Counted from the stretch's first letter, positions 1-9,107 are shown. The stretch: DNA of 36,510 nucleotides from Acidobacteriota bacterium (GCA_018268995.1 JAFDVL010000044.1:1-36510), one strand, 5' to 3'. Numbers and translations: made by a program. Notes: generated from the sequence alone by a model not told the origin.

Positions 1-693
1 CGAACAATCGCGCTCGAACAGATGCAGGAGATTGCCGTGCGTGTCGCCGAGGATTTGGATTTCGACGTGGCGCGCGTGTTCGATGTATTTTTCGAGCAGC
101 AGTGAACTATCGCCAAATGATTTCTCCGCTTCACGCCGCGCCGCCTCAATCGCTTCGTCAGCTTCGTTTTCGTCCTGAACAACGCGCATTCCTTTTCCGC
201 CGCCGCCCGCCGAAGCTTTGATCAAAACTGGAAAGCCAATCGCCAGCATTTGGTCACGCAATGTCGCATTGCTTTGGTCTTCACCGTTGTAACCGGGAAC
301 GATTGGCACGCCTGCTGCGACGGCAATTTCGCGTCCGGCAATCTTCAATCCCATCGCCCGCATCGCCTGTGGTGATGGGCCGATGAACGCGATCCCAGCA
401 TTCGCGCATGCTTCAGCAAACTCGGCATTCTCCGATAAAAAACCATAGCCGGGATGAATTGCGTCCGCCTGTGTTTGCTGAGCAGCGGCGAGGATGCATT
501 TCATGTTCAGGTAGGACTCTTTCACATTCGCAGCACCGAGATAAACCGCTTCATCTGCAAAACGCGTGTGCGCCGCATTTACATCGGCGTCAGAATAAAC
601 CGCCACCGTAGCAATGCCCATTGTGCGACAGGTACGCATCACGCGGAGCGCGATTTCGCCACGATTGGCAATTAACACTTTCTGAAAATGCAT
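1..693 (-). CDS. Acyl-CoA carboxylase biotin carboxylase subunit, N-terminal part (cut by window edge)
   Basis: The reverse strand from the ATG at 693 is open to the window edge and gives 231 residues. It starts MHFQKVLIANRGEIALRV, the classic start of the biotin carboxylase N-terminal domain. It continues with HPGYGFLSEN, the glycine-rich ATP-grasp loop KASAGGGGKGMR (about residues 170-181) and HLFERDCS at the cut end. The enzyme carboxylates biotin with ATP and bicarbonate in the cytoplasm. The HLFERDCS variant and the DTHGN before it look more like propionyl-, methylcrotonyl- or general acyl-CoA carboxylase alpha subunits than stand-alone AccC, but the C-terminal biotinyl region that would decide this is outside the window. 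AAGGTGG lies about 7 bases before the start. The family is certain; the substrate is not. Confidence 0.93.
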   Translation of the reverse strand, partial: MHFQKVLIANRGEIALRVMRTCRTMGIATVAVYSDADVNAAHTRFADEAVYLGAANVKESYLNMKCILAAAQQTQADAIHPGYGFLSENAEFAEACANAGIAFIGPSPQAMRAMGLKIAGREIAVAAGVPIVPGYNGEDQSNATLRDQMLAIGFPVLIKASAGGGGKGMRVVQDENEADEAIEAARREAEKSFGDSSLLLEKYIEHARHVEIQILGDTHGNLLHLFERDCS

Positions 694-699
694 GACCTT

Positions 700-1262
700 C
701 CACCTTTTGAAACAAGATGCAGCGTTTATTGAAGCTCGTATGCCTCTATCACGCTGATTTTGAATCGTCAATGGAGAGGAAGGGAATCCAGTAGTCTTTT
801 CTGATTGGCTTCAGTGATGATGACAACGAACACCCAGTGTACGACAGGCGGCTCGTCCGTCGCCGCTGCAATTTTTCAACCAGCGATAGCCGGGCTGCCT
901 GTCGGACAGTTGCTGTTCTGTGCTTCCTCACGTAAGATACGCCTTCACATCAGCCTGAAGTGGTATTGCATCAAGAAACGCAAAAACGCATTGATCATTT
1001 TTTCAAGGGAACCGAACCAGTACCTCAAAAATGGGGGGGCATATGGTTTTACCAATCTTTCCTGGATATTCAGCAGCAAGCAATTATTCATTTAAGACGA
1101 ACCTGACCTGCCGTTGATCTCTTCTTAACCTTGGGCAGGCAGAATACGGATCAATCTCCGCTGGGAATAACGCTGTAATTCGCACAGTCGTCACGCCGTG
1201 CTTAGTGATCGCTAATCCAGAATGGACTGTCGTCTGTTCCACTTTCTGAAGGAGGAAAGAGT
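700..1262. other. Intergenic region with no recognisable gene
   Basis: This 560-base spacer lies between two divergent genes and should hold both promoters. Short open frames occur on both strands but none has a good ribosome binding site or a recognisable protein. A weak imperfect inverted repeat (GACAGGC at 843-849 with GCCTGTC at 897-903) is visible. On the minus strand a TTGACG near 765-770 could be a -35 box for the carboxylase gene, but its -10 partner is poor. No convincing promoter for the receptor gene was found. Confidence 0.6.
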
Positions 1263-4200
1263 ATGCGTTTTTTACGATCAGTTTTTGCAGTAGTGCTTTT
1301 TGCGTTGCTTGTCTGTGCGGCGTTTGCACAACAGGAAACAGCCAACATCACGGGCGAAGTGAAAGATAGTTCCGGGGCCGTCGTGCCGGGGGCTTCGGTC
1401 ACGATCACCAACACTGAAACAGGTGTCAGCGTCCGCAGCGAAACCAATGAACAAGGATTTTTCGTCGTGCCCAGTATGAAACCTGGCCCCTATTCGATCA
1501 CCGTCGAAAAAACCGGGTTCCGAAAAATGGTGCGCAGCGGCATCACGCTTCAGGTTAATCAATTCGCCCGCGTGGATGTCGAATTGCAAGTCGGCGAATT
1601 GACGAACACCGTCGAAATTACACAGGCGGCAACGCTGCTGGAAACGGAAACCTCTTCGCGCGGTTCCGTGATTGACCAAAAGAAAATCGTAGACCTGCCG
1701 CTGAACGGACGCGATTACAACCAGCTCGCGCTGCTCTCGCCCGGCGTTTTGCCGACGACGCCGCGCCTCGCGTCCGTGAATTTCAAAGGCGCGATCAACG
1801 TCAACGGCAATCGCACGTTCAATAACGTCTTTCTGCTGGACGGCGTGGACAACATCTCGTACTCAAATTCGTTTCGCGGCGAGAACGTGCAACTCGTCCA
1901 GCCTTCGATTGAAGCGTTGCAGGAGTTCAAGATTCAGACTAACGCATATTCTGCCGAGTTCGGACGCAGTTCCGGCGCAGTCATCAATGCCACGATCAAA
2001 TCCGGCACGAACGCGATTCGCGGCAGCGTCTATGAATTTCTGCGCAACGAAAAGCTGGACGCGAACAACTTCTTTTCCAATGCGCTGGGCGCGCCAAAAC
2101 CGATTCGCAAACGCAATCAATTTGGCGTCGCGGTCGGCGGCCCACTGGTCAGGAATCGAACCTTCTGGTTTGCTGATTATGAAGGACTGCGCGAACGTGA
2201 AGGCGTGCCGCGTGTGACCCAGCTTCCGACGGCGGCAGAAAAGGCGGGGCTGTTCAGTTCGGCAGTCGTTGATCCGTTTGCCACAGGACGCCCGGAATTC
2301 AGCAAGAACGCGGCGGGGCAATGGGTGATTCCGTCAACCCGTTGGGACCCGGTTGGTGCAGCCATCGTCAAATTGATTCCTGATCCAAATGTCGCAGGCA
2401 CGACGATTTACGCTTCGACGCCTGTGACGCGCACGCGCCAGGATCAATTCGATGTACGCATTGATCACACCTTCAATGCGGCGATGAATTTCTTCGGGCG
2501 ATACAGCTTCGTTGACACGAACACGTTTCGTCCTGCGCCGATGCCCGGTTTAGCAGAAGGCTCGTTCAATGACGCCTTTGGCTCAAACCTGAATCGTTCG
2601 CAAGGGCTGGCGCTGGGCTTGACGCGGACGTTTAGTAATTCGCTGGTTGGCGATTTTCGCTTTGGCTTCGCGCGCGGCAATTACTTCACGAATCCGCCTA
2701 ACTTCGGCACAGACGGCGCAGCAGCAGTCGGACTGAAGAATGTGCCGAATGATCCGAAGATTGTCGGCGGCGTACCCAAAGTGCAGATTCAGGGCTTCAG
2801 CGCTGTGGGTCGCCATACTTCGACGCCCCAGTTCCAGACGCCGCGTTCGTGGAACCCGCGAGTTTCCCTCAGTTGGACGCGCGGCGCACATTTCCTCAAA
2901 TTCGGCGGCGAATTCCTGCATGTCCAAACCAAAATCAACGACTTGAATGCGACGATTGGACGCATCGCCTTCGAGAATCGGTTCACGAACCGCGCGGTTG
3001 GTGACCTGCTGCTCGGCCTACCATCACAACTTGCGTTGACGAGCTACACCGTGATGGATCAGAGCCAGAACATGCAGTTTTATTTCATTCAGGACGATTA
3101 CAAAATCACTTCAAAATTGACGTTGAATCTGGGGCTGCGATACGAATTCGCCACGCCGCCAGTGGAGAAGGAAAACCGCTTTGCCAACTTCGATCCAAAA
3201 ACCGGAACGATGATTTTCGCCAAAGACGGCGGCCTGTATGAGCGTTCACTGATTCATCCTGATCGCAACAACTTTGCGCCGCGCATTGGTTTCGCGTGGT
3301 CGCCAACTTCCAAGATTGTGATGCGCGGTGCGTATGGCATTTTCTTCACCCACACGGTCAGGCAAGGCCGCGAAGGATTGCTTGGCTTCAACCCGCCGTA
3401 CCTGGTGGACAATCTGTTGCAAACAACGGTCACAGGTGCAGCCGCCATCGCCACCGCCTCGCCTTTCCGTCTAGTCAACGGTTATCCGTCAGGCTTGCTT
3501 GATCCGGCTTCCCTTGCCCCGACGATCAGCCGGCGCTCGCAGGACGCCAATCAACGCACGCCGTACATTCAGCAATATAATTTCGGCATTCAGTACGAAT
3601 TGCTGAAAGACCTGTTGCTGGATGTTGCGTATGTCGGCAACAAAGGAACGAAGCTCAACGGCTTTCGTAACCTGAACCAGCGCGCAGTCATCACGAATGC
3701 CAACGGTTCTCAATCGGCAGGCGCACGTCCGTACCCAGCGTTCGGCGATATTCAGTGGATGGAAAACCGCGTTGGCTCCAGCTACAACTCATTGCAGGTG
3801 CGATTGGAAAAACGCTTTTCGCACGGCTTGACCGGCGTGGTCAGCTACACGTGGGGCAAAGCGTTGACAGGCTCGCCCGATCACATCTCGACCAGTGGCG
3901 GCGGTGCGGGCTTTGACACGGGCACGTTCCGCGAACCGCAGAATGGCAACAATCTGCGCGCGGATCGTGGCTTGGCCGAGTTCGACATCAAAGATCGTTT
4001 CGTCGCCAGCTACGTTTGGGAATTGCCATTTGGCAACGGTCGCCGCTTCGGCAACGATTGGAATAAAGCCGTAGATATGTTGCTTGGCGGCTGGCAGGTC
4101 ACAGGCATCCACGTGTTGCAAGGCGGGTTGGGCTTAACGGCAACCCTGGGCGGCGCAAGCGTGCTGAACATCGGCGGTGAACGTCGCGCACGTCCCAATC

Positions 4201-4541
4201 TGATTGGCAATCCCGTGTTGCCCGAATCGCAACGCACGCGGGCAAAGTGGTTCAATATTGATGCGTTCCAAGCTGCATTTTCCCCTTCGCCACAGGCCTT
4301 TGGCACAGCAGGCGTCGGCATTATGCGCGCGCCGGGCACGATCAATTTTGATTACACGCTGGCGAAGAACTTTCATGTGACCGAGCGGCGGTACTTCCAG
4401 TTTCGTACCGAGTTGTTCAATGCCTTCAACCGTGCTAATTTCGGGCCACCGAATATCGCACGCGAAAATGCAGGTTTCGGGCAAATTCTGACGGCTGGGA
4501 ATGCGCGCATCATTCAGTTTGCCTTGAAGTTTTATTTCTAA
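1263..4541 (+). CDS. Oar-like TonB-dependent outer-membrane receptor with carboxypeptidase-regulatory-like domain
   Basis: The 1092-residue product starts with a signal peptide (MRFLRSVFAVVLFALLVCAAFA, cut about residue 22). Next comes a carboxypeptidase-regulatory-like beta-sandwich (about 27-110; ITGEVKDSSGAVVPGASVTI, then NEQGFF and GPYSITVEKTGF). A plug domain follows (about 115-250; LPLNGRDYNQLALLSPGV and LLDGVDN), then a long beta-barrel rich in aromatic strands ending in KFYF. The terminal Phe is the usual outer-membrane assembly signal. Such large Oar/CarA-type receptors are abundant in Acidobacteriota and import bulky substrates, probably oligosaccharides or peptides, using TonB. The start is set by AGGAGGAAAGAGT directly before the ATG. 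No TonB, SusD-like lipoprotein or regulator is adjacent, so the substrate cannot be read from the context, although sugar-active enzymes dominate the window. Confidence 0.93.
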   Translation: MRFLRSVFAVVLFALLVCAAFAQQETANITGEVKDSSGAVVPGASVTITNTETGVSVRSETNEQGFFVVPSMKPGPYSITVEKTGFRKMVRSGITLQVNQFARVDVELQVGELTNTVEITQAATLLETETSSRGSVIDQKKIVDLPLNGRDYNQLALLSPGVLPTTPRLASVNFKGAINVNGNRTFNNVFLLDGVDNISYSNSFRGENVQLVQPSIEALQEFKIQTNAYSAEFGRSSGAVINATIKSGTNAIRGSVYEFLRNEKLDANNFFSNALGAPKPIRKRNQFGVAVGGPLVRNRTFWFADYEGLREREGVPRVTQLPTAAEKAGLFSSAVVDPFATGRPEFSKNAAGQWVIPSTRWDPVGAAIVKLIPDPNVAGTTIYASTPVTRTRQDQFDVRIDHTFNAAMNFFGRYSFVDTNTFRPAPMPGLAEGSFNDAFGSNLNRSQGLALGLTRTFSNSLVGDFRFGFARGNYFTNPPNFGTDGAAAVGLKNVPNDPKIVGGVPKVQIQGFSAVGRHTSTPQFQTPRSWNPRVSLSWTRGAHFLKFGGEFLHVQTKINDLNATIGRIAFENRFTNRAVGDLLLGLPSQLALTSYTVMDQSQNMQFYFIQDDYKITSKLTLNLGLRYEFATPPVEKENRFANFDPKTGTMIFAKDGGLYERSLIHPDRNNFAPRIGFAWSPTSKIVMRGAYGIFFTHTVRQGREGLLGFNPPYLVDNLLQTTVTGAAAIATASPFRLVNGYPSGLLDPASLAPTISRRSQDANQRTPYIQQYNFGIQYELLKDLLLDVAYVGNKGTKLNGFRNLNQRAVITNANGSQSAGARPYPAFGDIQWMENRVGSSYNSLQVRLEKRFSHGLTGVVSYTWGKALTGSPDHISTSGGGAGFDTGTFREPQNGNNLRADRGLAEFDIKDRFVASYVWELPFGNGRRFGNDWNKAVDMLLGGWQVTGIHVLQGGLGLTATLGGASVLNIGGERRARPNLIGNPVLPESQRTRAKWFNIDAFQAAFSPSPQAFGTAGVGIMRAPGTINFDYTLAKNFHVTERRYFQFRTELFNAFNRANFGPPNIARENAGFGQILTAGNARIIQFALKFYF

Positions 4542-4557
4542 TTAGCGACGAAGGTGT

Positions 4558-4652
4558 AACTACGGAACAAACGGAAATAACGAAACAGACGGAACGAATG
4601 CGCCGCATGGAAGAATTCCGTTTGTTCTGTTATTTCCGCTTGTTCCGTAGTT
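4558..4652. repeat. Long imperfect inverted repeat, 37-base arms
   Basis: The arms 4558-4594 and 4616-4652 pair with four mismatches in 37 and enclose a 21-base loop. The left arm begins AACTACGGAACAAACGG and the right arm is its reverse complement. It lies 16 bases after the receptor stop codon and ends 19 bases before the next start. It could terminate transcription or stabilise the receptor mRNA 3' end, but there is no clean T-tract. Its style (a purine-rich arm mirrored as a pyrimidine-rich arm) recalls the element at 30618-30710. Confidence 0.9.
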
Positions 4653-4671
4653 GCAGTTCTACACTCTATCT

Positions 4672-5514
4672 ATGCCACGACGACAAATTCTGCTCTTCCT
4701 TCTCTGCGTTGGCCCTTTCCAGATTGCGGCCCCGCACAATGCTCAAGCGCAACGCGGTCACACACAACGAAGCCAGCAGCAGTTAGCCGAAAGCCCGAAA
4801 CGCAAATCTCCCATCCCGGCAGATTCCATTGAGTCATTTCAACTGCCACCGAAAACAGCCTTTGATAAAGCCATGCCGCGTTATCCCAACGCCTGGTTTT
4901 ATGTGGACAAACGGCTGGCAAAATCCTATCTGGCAGCAGTCAAACTTGTGACCAATAACCTGCGCTCGACGATGCGGCTGCGTGAATCGTATGGGCCATT
5001 TGATAATCCCGAAGGCTGTGATTTTGAAGTCACGCTGGAACACCTGCAACCGTGGCTGGTGCGCGAACATCGGGCGCTGCAACACGGCCACGCGTTTCAC
5101 ATGCGCTATTACTACTCGGCCCTGGAGCGCGGCAAACTCGAAATCGTCAAACTGCCAACCAAGAACGGCGAACGTGACTATTATCGTTTCGGCGCGAGCG
5201 TGCATTACGAAGTCGAACATTACAACCCCAACCACGCCGATGTCGAAATCTGCCCCATTTGCGGACGGACAGGCGAATATGCTGACCTGAAAGGCAATCT
5301 AGTCGAACTGGTGCATGATCCGCTCGGACTTGAGTTGGTAATGACGGGCAAAATTCGCGGGCAGGTCGTGCGATTTGAAGATCAATCGCAACGCGCGGTC
5401 GGCAGCGTGGATGGATTGAAAGAAAAGTTCGTGGTACAACAGTTCCTCTTTCCGGCGCAGTCGGGCGATAGAAATACATTGCGCATCGGTATTGTCGTTC
5501 TTAATCACAAATAA
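4672..5514 (+). CDS. Secreted protein of unknown function
   Basis: I do not recognise this 280-residue protein. The chosen ATG gives a normal signal peptide (MPRRQILLFLLCVGPFQIAA, cut near HNAQA-QR). An upstream in-frame TTG at 4651 would place the start inside the inverted repeat and spoil the signal peptide. The mature part is mixed alpha/beta with many charged and aromatic residues. Near residue 200 it holds an ICPICGRTG segment whose CPxC pair could form a disulfide or bind a metal. No ribosome binding site is obvious, so the exact start is moderately sure. It follows the TonB receptor on the same strand but is separated from it by the palindrome, so co-transcription is uncertain. It is probably periplasmic. 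Confidence 0.75.
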   Translation: MPRRQILLFLLCVGPFQIAAPHNAQAQRGHTQRSQQQLAESPKRKSPIPADSIESFQLPPKTAFDKAMPRYPNAWFYVDKRLAKSYLAAVKLVTNNLRSTMRLRESYGPFDNPEGCDFEVTLEHLQPWLVREHRALQHGHAFHMRYYYSALERGKLEIVKLPTKNGERDYYRFGASVHYEVEHYNPNHADVEICPICGRTGEYADLKGNLVELVHDPLGLELVMTGKIRGQVVRFEDQSQRAVGSVDGLKEKFVVQQFLFPAQSGDRNTLRIGIVVLNHK

Positions 5515-5515
5515 A

Positions 5516-5622
5516 CCTGGGAGCGCACGCGGCTCGCGTGCCAAACGCTGGTGAGGCATAGCTTTTGTTGGAACGGATTCGCACCTCCGAGCCTCAGTAC
5601 GCGAGCCGCGTGCGCCCCCAGG
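5516..5622. repeat. Inverted repeat, CCTGGGAGCGCA family (copy 1)
   Basis: The 24-base arms 5516-5539 and 5599-5622 pair with one mismatch. The left arm begins CCTGGGAGCGCACGCGG. Each arm contains its own mini-hairpin: GCACGCG, loop GCT, then CGCGTGC on the left. The same outer sequence CCTGGGAGCGCA recurs at 10090-10293 and 13038-13293, so this is one member of a dispersed family. The element starts two bases after a stop codon and its right end supplies the AGGGG that serves as ribosome binding site for the next gene. Confidence 0.9.
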
Positions 5623-5632
5623 GGAAATCAAT

Positions 5633-6427
5633 ATGCAACTTTCACTTTGTTTAGAAATGCTGTACCCCGATCTTTCATTCACAGAGCGGATGAAAACCGC
5701 CGCCGCACTTGGCTATCGTGCGTTTGAGTTTTGGGATTGGCGCGACAAGGAATTACAAGCCGTCAATCGTACTGCGCTCGAAAACAGCCTTGCCGTTGCC
5801 GCAATGAGCGGGAATCGTCGCTACACCTTGCTTGATCCCGATGACCATACAGGTTTGCTCGAAGAGATGATGCAGGTCTTCGCCGTCGCACAACGTTTGC
5901 ATTGCCACCACGTCATGATGCTGACCGATGTGCTGAATCGTGATGGCAGTGCTGCACCAACGCGCCCGCTGCCCCTGGAAACAAAGATCACCAGCATCGT
6001 TGCGGGCTTGCGCGAATTGGCTGGCTGGGCGAGAGACGCCAACATCACGCTGCTGCTCGAACCCCTGAACACAGTGCTGGATCATCGCGGCTGCTTTCTC
6101 GACAGCTCAGACCTCGGTGTGCAGATTTTGAAGCAGGTGAATCATCCGAATGTGCAACTGCTCTATGACATCTATCACATGAGCATGATGGGCGAAGACG
6201 TGCTGACGCAGTTGGAAAAGCATCGCACACATATTGGCTATGTCCACGTTGCTGATATGCCGGGACGCCATCAACCCGGCACAGGAACGATTGATTACGC
6301 GGCGGTGAATTCGTTGCTCAGACGCATCGGCTATTCCGGTTTTATCGGGATGGAATTTTCGGCGGCGGGCGAAGGCAAAGCCGCGAACGAATCCGCTGCC
6401 AAGGCACCATTGGAGGTATTCGCATGA
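5633..6427 (+). CDS. Hydroxypyruvate isomerase-like TIM-barrel sugar isomerase/epimerase
   Basis: The 264-residue cytoplasmic protein has the AP-endonuclease-2-type TIM barrel of sugar isomerases and hydroxypyruvate isomerases, and a length typical of the Hyi family (about 260). It starts MQLSLCLEMLYPDLSFTERM. Putative metal and acid/base residues are Glu143 in LLLEPLN, Asp179 and His182 in YDIYHM, His205 in YVHVADMPGRH, and Glu241 in GMEFSAAGE. The two glutamates fall almost exactly where the catalytic pair of E. coli Hyi lies. AGGGG lies 8 bases before the ATG, at the edge of the palindrome. The stop overlaps the next start (ATGA), so the two genes are translationally coupled. The true substrate may be a keto-sugar, a keto-inositol or hydroxypyruvate; the dehydrogenase and sugar ABC importer nearby favour a sugar or polyol. 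Confidence 0.88.
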   Translation: MQLSLCLEMLYPDLSFTERMKTAAALGYRAFEFWDWRDKELQAVNRTALENSLAVAAMSGNRRYTLLDPDDHTGLLEEMMQVFAVAQRLHCHHVMMLTDVLNRDGSAAPTRPLPLETKITSIVAGLRELAGWARDANITLLLEPLNTVLDHRGCFLDSSDLGVQILKQVNHPNVQLLYDIYHMSMMGEDVLTQLEKHRTHIGYVHVADMPGRHQPGTGTIDYAAVNSLLRRIGYSGFIGMEFSAAGEGKAANESAAKAPLEVFA

Positions 6428-7446
6428 CCGCAACAATGCAAGCGATTGTCTTTCACGGCGCAGGCAAATGGGGATTGGAAGAAGTTGCCCAACCAACGCT
6501 GATCGCCAGCGATGATGTTTTGCTGAAAGTCGAACGCACCGGAATCTGCGGCACTGATTTGCATATTCTTTCGACGCCGCCGGGACACCCGGCGACACCG
6601 GGCAGCATTCTTGGTCACGAGTACGTGGCCACTGTCGTAGATACAGGCGACAGCGTGTCACATTTGCAACGCGGCGACCGCGTCGTGATTGATCCGAATA
6701 TCACGTGTGGCCTTTGCCAATATTGCCGCCTGGGGATGACAAACGTGTGCGAGCGAATGACCACGTTGGGCATCTTTCGCCACGGCGGATTGGCCGAATT
6801 CAATGTCGCCCCCGCAAAATCGCTGCATCGCATCAGCAACGATGTGCCGATTGAACGCGCCGCATTGGCTGAACCTTTGGCTTGCGTTTGGCACGCATTT
6901 GAGAAAACTGCGTTGGTTCCAGGCGAAAGCGTAGCGATTTTAGGCGGCGGGCCAATTGGCTTACTGTTTCTGCTGCTTTTCAAATCCGCAGGCGCAGGCA
7001 AGGTTTTCTTAGTCGAACCCGCAGATTTTCGTCGCCAACAGGCAGAAGCCTTAGGCGCAGATGGCGCAATCAATCCCAAAACACAAAACGCCGCCAGTGA
7101 GATCAAAAGCGCAACAGGAATCGGTGCAGACATTGTCGTTGACACCGTTGGATCGCTATTGCCTGAAGCGTTAGAGCTAGTACGATTCGGTGGTCGCGTG
7201 GTGCTTTTTGGCCTGAATCAACACGCTGAACGCACGATTTCTCAGTATTACCCGACGCGTTACGAAGTCACGATCATTGGCTCTTTCATTCAACGCACCG
7301 CATTTCCCAAAGTCGTCCGCGCGCTGGAATCCGGCATCATCCCGGTCGAAGAACTCATCACGCATCGCATCGGCTTGGCCGAGTTGAGCGATGGCTTGGA
7401 AGCATTGCGACAAGGCACAGCGATCAAAATTTTGGCTCATCCATAA
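6424..7446 (+). CDS. Zinc-dependent medium-chain alcohol dehydrogenase (sorbitol/threonine dehydrogenase type)
   Basis: This 340-residue MDR-family enzyme oxidises a secondary alcohol with NAD(P)+. Catalytic zinc ligands are Cys42 (GICGTDLH), His65-Glu66 (GHEY) and probably Glu150. The structural zinc loop has Cys95, Cys98, Cys101 and Cys109 (CGLCQYCRLGMTNVC). The dinucleotide-binding turn is AILGGGPIGL near residue 172. The overlap by ATGA with the upstream isomerase gene implies that the two act in one pathway, plausibly polyol or sugar oxidation followed by isomerisation. Polyol, threonine and galactitol-phosphate dehydrogenases share this architecture, so the exact substrate is open. It is cytoplasmic. 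Confidence 0.92.
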   Translation: MTATMQAIVFHGAGKWGLEEVAQPTLIASDDVLLKVERTGICGTDLHILSTPPGHPATPGSILGHEYVATVVDTGDSVSHLQRGDRVVIDPNITCGLCQYCRLGMTNVCERMTTLGIFRHGGLAEFNVAPAKSLHRISNDVPIERAALAEPLACVWHAFEKTALVPGESVAILGGGPIGLLFLLLFKSAGAGKVFLVEPADFRRQQAEALGADGAINPKTQNAASEIKSATGIGADIVVDTVGSLLPEALELVRFGGRVVLFGLNQHAERTISQYYPTRYEVTIIGSFIQRTAFPKVVRALESGIIPVEELITHRIGLAELSDGLEALRQGTAIKILAHP

Positions 7447-7447
7447 C

Positions 7448-7510
7448 GGTGCAGTACGGCGAGCGGTAGCAAGCTGGTCACCAAGTCGCTACCGCTCCTT
7501 GTACAGTACC
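7448..7510. repeat. Imperfect inverted repeat, GGCGAGCGGTAGC family (copy 1)
   Basis: Two arms of about 31 bases (7448-7478 and 7480-7510) are imperfect reverse complements, with GAGCGGTAGC exact in both. It fills the whole gap between the dehydrogenase stop and the ATPase start. The core TACGGCGAGCGGTAGC reappears in the better-conserved element 9013-9086 on the other side of the ATPase gene. Confidence 0.8.
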
Positions 7511-7519
7511 GACAATCCC

Positions 7520-9004
7520 GTGAACAAACTCGCCCTGCAAATGCAGCACATCCGCAAAACCTTTCCCGGCGTCATTGCGCTCGACGACGTGAGCTTTACG
7601 CTGCGCACGGGCGAAGTGCATATCCTGCTTGGCGAAAACGGCGCGGGTAAATCTACGCTGATGAAAATTCTGAGCGGCGCGTATCAGAAAACCGCAGGCG
7701 AGATTCAACTCAACGGGCAAGCGGTCGAAATCAAATCGCCCAAACACGCCCAAGAACTCGGCATCGGCATCATCTATCAGGAATTGAACCTCGTGCCGCA
7801 GTTGTCAGCCGCAGCAAATATCTTCTTAGGCTGCGAGCCAATGCGCTTTGGCTTGATTGATCGCAGTGCGATGGAACGTGAGGCCTCACGCCTGCTGAAT
7901 GAACTCGGCATTGAAATTGACGTGCGTCGTCCCGTGCAAGCATTGAGTATTGCCGCACAACAAATGGTGGAAGTGGCAAAAGCGATCTCGCTCAATGCGC
8001 GCATCCTGATTATGGATGAGCCAACTTCAGCACTGACAGAACACGAGATCAACGAATTGTTTGCGCGCATTCGGCAACTCAAAGCAACGGGCGTTTCCAT
8101 CGTCTATATCTCGCATCGAATGGAAGAGTTGTTTGAAATCGGCGACCGCGTGACGGTGTTGCGCGATGGCAAGAACGTTGGCACGTACAACATTGCAGAC
8201 GTGACGAAAGCCGAGTTGATTCGGTTGATGGCAAACCGAGAATTGACGAATCAGTTTCCGAAAGTGCGTGCGCCAAGGGGCGAAGAAGCCTTGCGCGTCG
8301 AACATCTGAGCCGCGACGGCACGTTGCACGACATCAGCTTCACGCTGTATCGCGGCGAAGTCCTGGGCATTGCGGGATTGCTCGGCTCTGGTCGCACGGA
8401 ACTTGCGCGCGCTATCTTTGGCGCAGACAAAATTGACTCCGGCCAGATTTATCGCAACGGCCAATTGCAACTCATCCACTCGCCGCAACACGCCATCCAT
8501 TCCGGCATCGGCTTTTTGACGGAAGACCGCAAGACGCAAGGCCTGGTGCTCGCGCTTTCCGTCAAAGATAACGTTTGTTTGCCAAACCTCAATCAGTTCG
8601 CACGTTTCGGCGTCGTCAGCAATAGTGCCGAGAATCGTGCAGCCCAAAGCTATGTCAACGAATTGCGCATCAAGACGCCGAGCATTCGCCAGCAGGTCGT
8701 TAACCTGAGCGGCGGCAATCAACAAAAGGTCGTGCTCGGCAAATGGCTGTGCAGTCGGGCAGAGATTTTTATTTTCGACGAACCAACGCGCGGCATTGAT
8801 GTTGGTTCCAAAGCAGAGATTTATGAAATCATCAATCAACTCACGGCCAAGGGTGTAGCCGTGTTGATGATTTCATCTGAATTACCAGAAATTTTAGGCA
8901 TGAGCGACCGCATTCTGGTCATGCATCAAGGCCGCATCAACGGCGAGTTTATGGCAGAAGATGCAACGCAGGAAAAGCTTCTCCGTTGTGCGTTAGGCGA
9001 ATGA
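7520..9004 (+). CDS. Sugar ABC transporter ATP-binding protein, RbsA/XylG/MglA type
   Basis: This product of about 494 residues has two fused ATPase domains, as expected for ribose/xylose/galactose-type importers (usual length about 500). Domain 1 has Walker A GENGAGKST, signature-like LSIAAQQM and Walker B ILIMDEPTSA. Domain 2 has a degenerate P-loop, GLLGSGRTEL, as is normal in this family, plus signature LSGGNQQKV and Walker B IFIFDEPTRGID. The reading frame is open back to 7391, but that would run through the palindrome into the previous gene. I prefer GTG 7520 (VNKLALQMQHI); ATG 7541 is the alternative. It powers the permease at 9108 from the cytoplasmic side. Confidence 0.93.
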   Translation: MNKLALQMQHIRKTFPGVIALDDVSFTLRTGEVHILLGENGAGKSTLMKILSGAYQKTAGEIQLNGQAVEIKSPKHAQELGIGIIYQELNLVPQLSAAANIFLGCEPMRFGLIDRSAMEREASRLLNELGIEIDVRRPVQALSIAAQQMVEVAKAISLNARILIMDEPTSALTEHEINELFARIRQLKATGVSIVYISHRMEELFEIGDRVTVLRDGKNVGTYNIADVTKAELIRLMANRELTNQFPKVRAPRGEEALRVEHLSRDGTLHDISFTLYRGEVLGIAGLLGSGRTELARAIFGADKIDSGQIYRNGQLQLIHSPQHAIHSGIGFLTEDRKTQGLVLALSVKDNVCLPNLNQFARFGVVSNSAENRAAQSYVNELRIKTPSIRQQVVNLSGGNQQKVVLGKWLCSRAEIFIFDEPTRGIDVGSKAEIYEIINQLTAKGVAVLMISSELPEILGMSDRILVMHQGRINGEFMAEDATQEKLLRCALGE

Positions 9005-9012
9005 GAGACACA

Positions 9013-9086
9013 CGGTACGGTACGGCGAGCGGTAGCGAGTTGGTCGCTGCTGACACCAGCTCGCTACCGCTCGCCGTGCCGTACCG
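9013..9086. repeat. Inverted repeat, GGCGAGCGGTAGC family (copy 2)
   Basis: The 32-base arms 9013-9044 and 9055-9086 pair with two mismatches around a 10-base loop. The left arm starts CGGTACGGTACGGCGAGC. It lies between the ATPase and permease genes, only 21 bases before the permease start. An RNA hairpin here could lower or stage permease translation, or stabilise the upstream mRNA; no T-tract follows. It is a sister of the element at 7448-7510. Confidence 0.92.
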
Positions 9087-9107
9087 ATTTCTTGGTGAAT
9101 TACTACA

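Noticed and set aside
750..870. Protein-like stretch on the minus strand (VVHWVFVVIITEAN) before the carboxylase gene
   Set aside because: The frame is closed by a TGA just upstream and has no start codon, so it is at best a remnant and probably chance.
805..1095. 96-codon plus-strand open frame in the left intergenic region
   Set aside because: No ribosome binding site, unlikely composition and no recognisable motif.
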